18,921 nucleotides of DNA from Dehalobacter sp. CP. GTDB taxonomy: Bacteria > Bacillota_B > Desulfitobacteriia > Desulfitobacteriales > Syntrophobotulaceae. How positions within the stretch are numbered: position 1 is the first letter of the stretch; each line of letters begins with the position of its first letter. The translations under genes were made by a program, and so were the position numbers. Below the pieces are notes generated by a model. The model was not told where the DNA came from, searched no databases, and saw nothing but the letters and a program-made list of their open reading frames with translations. Positions 13,556-18,921 of this stretch are shown piece after piece. The DNA lies in contig VMEE01000031.1 in NCBI GenBank assembly GCA_009910795.1, positions 1 through 18,921 of the forward strand. Reading direction: 5' to 3'.

Positions 13556-16125
13556 GATCTCTCGTCCAGGATTCTCAGGCTCTCTATGCCTCGGTTGTCT
13601 ATGATCTTTACAGCCACGCGGCCTTTCATCTCAAAGGGAAGGGATATGGTGCCACGGAAGGCTTCTATGCGGTCCTCATCTATCTCGGCCTTGAGGGTCT
13701 TGGCCAGCTTGGCCCAGCCATCCTTGGAGCCGGCCATGGGGAAGAAGACCTGCCTGGGAAACAGGCTGCATCCATCGTAATCTGTATCCAGCATCCACAT
13801 CACGACTTTATCAGAGCCACCTGATTCGACTGCACCGTTTACAGGGTTATAATAGTCGAAGCCGAGGATCTTTACCCGGCATTTGCCCTTGTCATTGCCT
13901 TCTTTGATCTTCTCTAGCTTAACGTCCGGCTGACCGATGAGCCAGAAGCTCTCGTTGCTTGATCTCTTCTTCTTCAGGTCATCTGTGAAGAGGTCTCCAT
14001 TCATCTGGGCCTTGAGGAAGGTTATGCCTGGCCAGATGGTTTCATCTATATCCTTGGAGGCCTCGGGATCGAACTGGAAGGCAGCAAAGATCAGGATCTT
14101 GGGTGAAGGAACGAGGTGGTTTGCTTCCTCAAGGGCCAGGGCAACCTGGCGTTGCTCAAGAGGTGCATGTTCCGGGCCGAAGCTTATCACTGCTCTCTTG
14201 GGCTCATCCTCTGCGGTCTCGGCCTCAGCATGAAGATATCTGGTACCTGGCAGCGGCTCGACTCGGGAGAACTTGAGCCTCTGGCCCTGGGTGGTGATTA
14301 TGCCCGTTCTGAAAAGCTCTTCTCTCCATTCCTGCTGTCTCAGAGTCTCGCCGGATCGGCCTAAGGAGGCATCTGCAGACTGGCCGGTCTCGACCTCTAC
14401 AAGGGGCTTTACTACAGGAGATGGGACAGCTTCGACGGTGAAAGGACCCGTGACCCGGACCTTGGACTTATCGATGGAAGGTTGGTCGTAAAGGGTCTCC
14501 GGATCGGCGTACTTGGCTATGGCTCGGCCGATCTCCTTCTTGCTCATGCCATCTTTGATCTCGGGGTTGTTGGCGATAGACTTGAGAGTGATATAAGGAA
14601 CAGTCCCGTAACGAAAACCGCTGCTAATGCCTTCTTCTTGATGAGCAAGATCGTAGTAATCGTATATCGCGGTCATAAGTCGTTGTTTGGCTAAAGCGAT
14701 GGCTACACGAGAAGTGTCGCAGGTGATCCAGCGGCGCCCCCAATGCTCGGCCACGTAGGCGGTGGTACCGGAGCCACAGGTGGGATCGAGGACCAGATCG
14801 CCAGGGTCGGTGGTCATGAGAAGACAGCGCTCAATGACGCTTGAAGCTGTTTGAACTGCATATTCCTTATTAGCTTGTGGTGCAGTGTCTAACCATATGT
14901 TGTGCAATGATGAAACTGGAGAGTCATTAAGATAAAGAACATACCTCAACGTCTTACCTTTTTCATAGGGCTCAAGCCTTTCAGCCATGGCTAGCTTCAT
15001 CATACCTTCCAGGGATGCCTTCCATGATCTTCCTTTGGGTGGAGTATACGTTATTCCATTATATTTGAATGGGAAATCTCTGTCTTTGCTGTAACCAACT
15101 GGGTATAAAGGAAATAACTGGTATACTGATGCGTTATTGGGAAGTAGCTTATGGTCATCTACTTGCTCCTTGGACATTTGATGTCTGGTTCCATCAGGCA
15201 AAGCATATCTATCCCAATGAGAGTCTCCTTCTACGTTCATCGGTAGATATAGCGGTCTAAATTTCAATGAACTTTTATTTTTAGCATACCAGATTAAGAA
15301 ATCTGTTATTTTAGGGAGGTGTCCACCTCCAAGCGTCATGTTTCTGGTTCGATAGGATATAACGCTGACAAAGTTATCTGTGCCAAATACTTCGTCAATC
15401 AGGGATCTAACAAGATGTTGATTCTCATCGCTAATCTGCACAAACACGCTCCCACTTTCGCTCAGCAGCTCCCTGGCCAACAGCAGCCGATCCCGCAGAT
15501 AAGCCAGATAGGAGTGAATTCCAAGCTCCCAGGTGTCCCGGAAGGCCTTGATGGTCTCCGGCTCCTGAGTGAGATCCTCGTCTTTGCCGTCCTTCACGTC
15601 TCTCTTGTTCACGAAGGGCTGGAAGTTGCTGCCATACTTCACGCCATAGGGCGGATCGATGTAGATCATCTGCACTTGGCCGGCCATGCCTTCCTTATCC
15701 AGAAGTGAGTTCATGACCAGAAGAGAATCCCCGGCAACGAGGCGATTGGACCAGCCGTGTGGATGCTTGTAGAATTCCACCGCCGTTCTCATGGGCGGGT
15801 TCTCACCGGGAAGCTCAAAAAGAGAGGTTTGTATCTGGCCGCCGCCTTTCTTGGCCGCTTTTATGATGGCTTTGGGATCTATGCGCTCATGGACGTGAAG
15901 GGAGACTGTGGGGACCTTAAAAGAGGTGTGCTCGGCTTTCCCGGCCCAGATGAGATGAGGATCGAGATGAGGATCGAGATTAGGAGCATACTCATAGGTC
16001 TTGAATTCACCGTCCATATCAGTGGAGGGTGTGACCAGCCCGACTGGTGGATTATTTAGACGCTGCTGCTTATCATGCTGGTACTGTTCGATGGTGTCGA
16101 GGGCGGATTTTTTGGCCTTTGCCAT
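13543..16125 (-). CDS. mod: Type III-like adenine-specific DNA methyltransferase (Mod)
   Basis: An 860-aa N6-adenine methyltransferase. Catalytic motif IV DPPY is at 157-160 and the SAM-binding motif I DPTCGSGT at 447-454; this order (IV, target-recognition domain, I) is the beta class typical of type III Mod. The target-recognition region (~250-430) is coded by much more AT-rich DNA than the flanks, which suggests exchange. It is longer than the usual ~600-700 aa Mod, with a ~360-residue C-terminal extension that probably contacts Res. N-terminal residues 49-58 hold a DPHL-DPHL duplication, from a 12-bp tandem repeat at 15955-15978. The start ATG 16125 has a TATA-like TTATTATA (16163-16170, minus) about 26 bases before a short leader. 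The stop is TAG, overlapping res. Confidence 0.92.
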   Translation of the reverse strand: MAKAKKSALDTIEQYQHDKQQRLNNPPVGLVTPSTDMDGEFKTYEYAPNLDPHLDPHLIWAGKAEHTSFKVPTVSLHVHERIDPKAIIKAAKKGGGQIQTSLFELPGENPPMRTAVEFYKHPHGWSNRLVAGDSLLVMNSLLDKEGMAGQVQMIYIDPPYGVKYGSNFQPFVNKRDVKDGKDEDLTQEPETIKAFRDTWELGIHSYLAYLRDRLLLARELLSESGSVFVQISDENQHLVRSLIDEVFGTDNFVSVISYRTRNMTLGGGHLPKITDFLIWYAKNKSSLKFRPLYLPMNVEGDSHWDRYALPDGTRHQMSKEQVDDHKLLPNNASVYQLFPLYPVGYSKDRDFPFKYNGITYTPPKGRSWKASLEGMMKLAMAERLEPYEKGKTLRYVLYLNDSPVSSLHNIWLDTAPQANKEYAVQTASSVIERCLLMTTDPGDLVLDPTCGSGTTAYVAEHWGRRWITCDTSRVAIALAKQRLMTAIYDYYDLAHQEEGISSGFRYGTVPYITLKSIANNPEIKDGMSKKEIGRAIAKYADPETLYDQPSIDKSKVRVTGPFTVEAVPSPVVKPLVEVETGQSADASLGRSGETLRQQEWREELFRTGIITTQGQRLKFSRVEPLPGTRYLHAEAETAEDEPKRAVISFGPEHAPLEQRQVALALEEANHLVPSPKILIFAAFQFDPEASKDIDETIWPGITFLKAQMNGDLFTDDLKKKRSSNESFWLIGQPDVKLEKIKEGNDKGKCRVKILGFDYYNPVNGAVESGGSDKVVMWMLDTDYDGCSLFPRQVFFPMAGSKDGWAKLAKTLKAEIDEDRIEAFRGTISLPFEMKGRVAVKIIDNRGIESLRILDERSCKR
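15955..15978. repeat. Two tandem 12-bp units in mod
   Basis: ATGAGGATCGAG at 15955-15966 is repeated exactly at 15967-15978. It codes for the doubled L-D-P-H in the Mod N-terminus. Gain or loss of a unit would keep the reading frame. Confidence 0.8.
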
Positions 16126-16160
16126 TTATATCAACTTCGGAGCAGTAGATGACGTAGCAA

Positions 16161-16173
16161 CTATAATAATTAT
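16161..16173 (-). promoter_or_regulatory. TATA-like box for mod-res
   Basis: The minus strand reads ATAATTATTATAG. An RNA start ~26 bases on would fall near 16140, giving a leader of about 15 bases before the mod ATG at 16125. Confidence 0.35.
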
Positions 16174-16266
16174 CTGCTATAGCTGGAAGAGGTCTCTTTT
16201 TGGGCAGATACGAGCCATGGATCATGAGAGAGCTTATAACTTTAAAGCTAAGCTTTTTTGAGGAAT

Positions 16267-16297
16267 ACTTTCGCCCTGTATGAAATAGGTTTATAAG
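16267..16297 (+). promoter_or_regulatory. Promoter module: ACTTTCGCCC, 13 bases, TATA box
   Basis: ACTTTCGCCC (16267-16276), 13 bases, then TTTATAAG (16290-16297). The word and spacing equal those at 4675-4705. The RNA would start near 16318, about 200 bases before the MGG start, so it would carry the repeats of this region in its leader. Confidence 0.55.
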
Positions 16298-16327
16298 CTT
16301 ATTATACCAATTATAAACTAAATAAAT

Positions 16328-16380
16328 GCAATTTAAAGCTGATTAAAAGCTTGATTCAGCTATAAATTGCCTAATCAGCT
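16328..16380. repeat. Two crossing inverted repeats
   Basis: GCAATTTA (16328-16335 by my count) pairs with TAAATTGC (16363-16370), and AGCTGATTA (16337-16345) pairs with TAATCAGCT (16372-16380). The pairs interleave (A-B-A'-B') instead of nesting. As DNA these are two overlapping operator-like sites; as RNA only one stem could form freely. Confidence 0.55.
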
Positions 16381-16517
16381 CCAAATATGCTCGAAAAAAT
16401 ACCAATTAAAAGCTTCGATAAAATATGATTGCATAGACACATTATTGTCGGAAATATGGTGAAAATAGCTGAAATTTGCCTAATGATTTCGATAAAAAGA
16501 GAAGGGTCAGTGATTAT

Positions 16518-17171
16518 ATGGGCGGATCTGGATCAGGAAACTGGTATAGGTTTGATAGCAAGACTGTAGCAGAGCATTGCTGTTCCATCGATGTTCGCCA
16601 GCTAAGTCGCAAAGGATACCTGGTGCAGGGGTTAAGATATTCTTGGAAATGGAACAACGGAAGCAACATTGTTATTGAGACCAAACCAGGAGCCATTGAG
16701 TTATTCTATAGCATATCCCGTAATGAGAAGCCGCTTGAAGATGTGCACATCGCAGTTCCTCTGTCTTGGTCATCCTGTAATTATGGCCAAAAACGTCCCT
16801 GGTTCATCTGTCCAGGCAAGAGCTGTGGTAGGCGGGTGGCAAAGCTCTACCTGGCGGGCAAATATTTTCTCTGCAGGCATTGTCACAACCTGACTTATTC
16901 AAGTCAGAGGCAAGCCAAGGCGTTCAGGTTACTGGATAAGGCTCAAAAAATATGCCGGAGACTTGGAGCCAATAATTGTAATGATCTCTTTGGCACCCCT
17001 AAACCAAAAGGCATGCATTGGAGAACTTATGAGAGGCTCGTTGAGGAAGCACAAGAGGTAGAGCTCGAATCGTTACATGCGATCTCTCAGAAATTAAACA
17101 TTATACATGATTCCATTTCTCAAATAGACGGCGAGGTCAACTATGGCAGCACCACTCCCCAAAGAAGATAA
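16518..17171 (+). CDS. Virus-associated zinc-ribbon protein (MGGSGSG family type)
   Basis: A 217-aa protein from ATG 16518. It begins MGGSGSGNWYRFDSKTVAEH, continues with a beta-rich domain (LSRKGYLVQGLRYSWKW, IELFYSISRN), then a zinc ribbon: C98-x4-C103 (WFICPGKSCGRRVAKLYL) and C119-x2-C122 (FLCRHCHNLTYSSQ), and a helical tail. This 'MGGxGSGR/N...RPWFxCP...CGRRVxxLY...FxCRxCxxLxYxSQ' pattern is common in phage and prophage regions near terminase genes; its role is unknown, and DNA or nuclease-partner functions are guesses. A TTG 42 bases upstream is open in frame, but the family starts at MGG and GTGATT lies just before the ATG. The end overlaps the TerS-like gene by 29 bases. Confidence 0.8.
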   Translation: MGGSGSGNWYRFDSKTVAEHCCSIDVRQLSRKGYLVQGLRYSWKWNNGSNIVIETKPGAIELFYSISRNEKPLEDVHIAVPLSWSSCNYGQKRPWFICPGKSCGRRVAKLYLAGKYFLCRHCHNLTYSSQRQAKAFRLLDKAQKICRRLGANNCNDLFGTPKPKGMHWRTYERLVEEAQEVELESLHAISQKLNIIHDSISQIDGEVNYGSTTPQRR

Positions 17172-17934
17172 GGCAAAAATCGTGGACTATTTAAGGCAGC
17201 AAGATCTGTGGGATTTAACCGGAGTCAAAATTAAAGAACTCATTAAAGAGGATCTCGGAATCAATATCTCACAACCCACCGCATCGAAGCTTAAAGGAGA
17301 AATTCTGGAAGATAATTCAGATGATAGGGAGTTCACAGGAGATGACTCTTCATTATCTGAAGAAACAGACGCAGTGACAGAGCTGACAAATCCAGACAAC
17401 ATCCGACAGCTTTCTCAGGAACAGATGAACGCCATTGACTACCTGCTGAAAGGCCAGAGCGATCGAGCCGCAGCCGAGGCCGTGGGTGTAAGCCTACAGA
17501 CAATATGGGACTGGCGGGACAATGATCCTCTTTTCATTGCTGAGCTGAACCGGCAGCGGGTTGAGCTATGGTCTGAAGCCCGTGAGCGGCTGAAATCCCT
17601 GGCCAATCGTGCCCTAGACGTAGTAGAGCAGCAGCTCAACAGCGACGATCCCAAGGCAGCCCTGGCCGCAGCCAAATACGTTCTACAGGGTACACGGCTC
17701 CTGGGCGATACAGACCTGTCAATAAAGGGTCCGACGACTCCCGAAGAAGTGCTCCTCCCGAAACTGCGACGTGAAGCCCGGCAGGAGTGGGAAGCAAAGA
17801 ATGGTAAGCAACATCAAACGCTGGATTTCAGGTACGATCCTGATCTACTTGAGACCGATCGACGCGAGACTGAGATAGAGGCTTTGGCCAAGAACAAGTT
17901 GAAGAAAGCGATGGCAGAAGCAGGGCTCGCATAA
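17143..17934 (+). CDS. TerS/phBC6A51-like helix-turn-helix protein
   Basis: A 263-aa protein with two DNA-binding segments. Residues ~8-55 form a helix-turn-helix-like unit (GVKIKELIKEDLGINISQPT, then ASKLKGEIL). After an acidic linker (56-82), residues ~88-135 form a second one: LSQEQMNAIDYLLKGQSDRA, AAEAVGVSLQTIWDWRDND, the pattern of small-terminase-like or phBC6A51-type phage proteins. Helices at ~138-185 probably oligomerise, and the tail is basic and charged. A small terminase binds viral DNA and hands it to the large terminase for packaging; no large terminase gene follows here, so this role is unproven. GAGGTC lies 4 bases before ATG 17143, and the 29-base overlap with the zinc-ribbon gene implies coupling. 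Confidence 0.7.
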   Translation: MAAPLPKEDKAKIVDYLRQQDLWDLTGVKIKELIKEDLGINISQPTASKLKGEILEDNSDDREFTGDDSSLSEETDAVTELTNPDNIRQLSQEQMNAIDYLLKGQSDRAAAEAVGVSLQTIWDWRDNDPLFIAELNRQRVELWSEARERLKSLANRALDVVEQQLNSDDPKAALAAAKYVLQGTRLLGDTDLSIKGPTTPEEVLLPKLRREARQEWEAKNGKQHQTLDFRYDPDLLETDRRETEIEALAKNKLKKAMAEAGLA

Positions 17935-17984
17935 GGGCAGAAGGAATTGACAAGGCCAAAATGCGCTCGGTAAAAAAGATGGCT

Positions 17985-18043
17985 TCGAAAATCTTCAAGA
18001 TCTCATGTTATGAGCGGACAGATACGATTTTATGAAGATTCGA
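17985..18043. other. Nested hairpin downstream of the TerS-like gene
   Basis: The outer arms TCGA-AA-ATCTTCA (17985-17997) and TGAAGAT-TCGA (18033-18043) pair with a 2-base bulge. Inside lies CTCAT (18002-18006) with ATGAG (18010-18014). A T-rich stretch (CTCTTTTTC) follows at ~18100. It may be a terminator region or a small structured RNA. A 20-codon frame at 18048-18110 (MARRMKSLIAEVLAGIFLFF) lies just after it and is too short to support. Confidence 0.4.
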
Positions 18044-18121
18044 GGGCATGGCAAGAAGAATGAAGAGCTTAATAGCTGAGGTTCTGGCGGGGATCTTCCT
18101 CTTTTTCTAACCGATGATATT

Positions 18122-18598
18122 ATGAGCACTGATAGATATCCCTATGTTATGGCAGAAGATCTCATTCAGTTAACTTTAGGGGCATATACAATACGAATTG
18201 ATAAAAGCAAATTTGATATCAAACAAAAGGATAATTTTATCGCAGTTACAGCAAAAGATAACCCTGACCTAAAAGCTACCATATCCATAGAAAAAGTCCC
18301 TCGAGGACTGGATCGTGACGGCATGTGGAGAGATACCTTCTCCAGAGATCCATTGGGGGTACTGCATAAAATGAGGAACCTCGAAGCATTAATAACCGGC
18401 TTCAACTCCAGTCTGGTCATTAGTGGTCATCCTGGGTTTGATGTTATCAGCAGCACAAGTAAAATGGCTGCTTATAGAATCAGCTATTGGCTGGAAGGGG
18501 AGGATGCAATAAACATTTTCGCTGCCTTCCCATCTGAGAGCGGCTTCAAAGATCAGATTGTGGCCTTAGCTACCTCTCTCCACGTGGGCAAGTCTTGA
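18122..18598 (+). CDS. Hypothetical protein, 158 aa, possible PsbP/DcrB-like fold
   Basis: Not recognised with certainty. It is a soluble alpha/beta protein with paired strands early on (AYTIRIDKSKFDIKQKDNFI, AVTAKDNPDLKATISIEKVP), helices in the middle (~62-90), then strands (SLVISGHPGFDVISS, KMAAYRISYWLEG, DAINIFAAFPS) and a last helix (FKDQIVALATSL). The final pattern, 'strand-aFPsE.gFkdqi..la.Slhv', resembles the end of PsbP/Mog1/DcrB-type domains; this is a fold-level guess. No signal peptide or lipobox is visible. It lies ~190 bases after the TerS-like gene, behind a hairpin and T-rich stretch, so it probably forms its own unit. The ribosome site is weak. A poly-T stretch follows near 18627. 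Confidence 0.6.
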   Translation: MSTDRYPYVMAEDLIQLTLGAYTIRIDKSKFDIKQKDNFIAVTAKDNPDLKATISIEKVPRGLDRDGMWRDTFSRDPLGVLHKMRNLEALITGFNSSLVISGHPGFDVISSTSKMAAYRISYWLEGEDAINIFAAFPSESGFKDQIVALATSLHVGKS

Positions 18599-18921
18599 GT
18601 GCATATAACCTGCAAGATTCTTCCCTCTTTTTCCAGCCATCACCTAACTGGTCCTAAATCGCTTCTGGCAAAGTCCCTATTCCATAGACTATGGAATGAT
18701 TTATCGACAATTGCCCGTTATCGAATTATCGAGAGCAGTGAGATCAGAAAGAAGCTGTAGAATCCAGAGCGCAACATCATACCTTTCGAGGTCCAAAGCA
18801 TATTTATAAAATTGTGCTGACCACATATCGTGCTCTTGAAGGTTGTATAAAATTAGTGCGTGTAACATGCCGACCTAGAATCGATAACTAAACTGCATTC
18901 AAGACGATGAACTGGTATTTA
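18599..18921. other. Right end of window: palindrome, TTATCGA repeats, short minus gene candidate
   Basis: After a T-rich stretch (CCCTCTTTTTCC, ~18622) the region holds ATTCCATA-GAC-TATGGAAT (18679-18697, 8-bp arms) and three TTATCGA words (18701, 18718, 18726). The minus strand carries the 55-codon candidate gene described separately; a plus-strand TTTATAAA at 18803-18810 has no gene after it in the window. Confidence 0.5.
18701..18868 (-). CDS. Short hypothetical protein, 55 aa, candidate
   Basis: From ATG 18868 to TAA 18701 the minus strand reads MLHALILYNLQEHDMWSAQF, then YKYALDLERYDVALWILQLL and SDLTALDNSITGNCR. The composition and amphipathic helix pattern (two helices around a YKYALDLERYDVALWIL core) look like a real helical-repeat protein, not a chance frame. 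AGGT lies a few bases before the ATG, and a TAAATA box at 18916-18921 on this strand is the right distance for a start near 18890. No family is recognised. It is short and could be the 5' part of a longer gene cut by a later stop, since the palindrome and TTATCGA repeats begin where it ends. Confidence 0.45.
   Translation of the reverse strand: MLHALILYNLQEHDMWSAQFYKYALDLERYDVALWILQLLSDLTALDNSITGNCR

Larger units (their letters stand above)
16126..16517. other. AT-rich divergent control region with repeats
   Basis: No gene is supported between mod (minus) and the MGG zinc-ribbon gene (plus). It contains the promoter module at 16267-16297, four AAGCTT palindromes (near 16250, 16296, 16348 and 16409), the 10-bp palindrome ATAAGCTTAT (16293-16302), paired inverted repeats at 16328-16380, and a repeated AAATT(T)GCCTAATNA word (16365 and 16472). 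A second TATA-like GATAAAATATG lies near 16419. The zinc-ribbon gene would have a long leader if the first promoter is used. Confidence 0.6.

Noticed and set aside
15955..15978. Phase-variation repeat in mod
   Set aside because: Units are 12 bases and only two copies exist, so slippage would not change the frame or switch the gene off.

Overview
The window looks archaeal, and most likely comes from a methanogen of the Methanothrix/Methanosarcinales type. This is an inference from several signs. TATA boxes of archaeal form sit before many genes (for example TTTAAATA at 4698 and TTTATAAG at 16290). Ribosome binding sites are of the GGAGG/GGTGA kind. AGG/AGA and ATA codons are frequent. A DUF2080-like archaeal 'transposon-encoded' protein and an archaeal-type winged-helix regulator are present. 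No rRNA, tRNA, CRISPR array or complete insertion sequence was found, and no integrase lies inside the window.

Layout. (1) 1-643 has no convincing gene, apart from a short frame broken by one TAG. A lone HEPN/DUF4145-like gene follows (644-1282). (2) 1545-3118 is a small accessory cluster: an unknown 234-aa gene and a DUF2080-like gene on the minus strand, then a SWIM zinc-finger gene on the plus strand. The promoters between the last two are packed with palindromes. (3) 3119-3455 is a gene-free block rich in a CCTGCCAAGA word. (4) 3456-4282 holds two convergent, ordinary-looking genes: a 135-aa hypothetical and a winged-helix regulator. (5) 4675-10694 is a co-directional replication-type module: a 344-aa winged-helix/zinc-knuckle protein, an AbrB-like protein, an Sm-like small protein, a 1084-aa primase-helicase and two small virus-type proteins. 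(6) 10760-16125, on the opposite strand, is a complete type III-like restriction-modification pair (mod then res, overlapping by 13 bases). (7) 16126-16517 is an AT-rich, repeat-rich control region. (8) 16518-17934 holds two overlapping virus-type genes: a zinc-ribbon protein starting MGGSGSG and a TerS/phBC6A51-like helix-turn-helix protein. (9) 18122-18868 has a hypothetical gene and a short minus-strand gene candidate.

Together the genes suggest an integrated plasmid- or virus-like element that carries its own primase-helicase, DNA-binding regulators and packaging-like genes, with a restriction-modification cassette lying between the replication and packaging parts. No large terminase, capsid or integrase gene is in view, so it may be a remnant or may extend past the window.

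The most striking signal lies inside the primase-helicase gene. Six copies of the word AACTACAG (5 exact) at 8960-9050 face six inverted copies CTGTAGTT (4 exact) at 9156-9265. The word is read in all three codon frames, so it appears to be conserved as DNA or RNA rather than as protein. An internal replication origin with two opposed iteron arrays is the leading explanation. A second notable signal is a promoter module, ACTTTCGCCC exactly 13 bases before a TATA box, found before both the replication module and the packaging-like genes.
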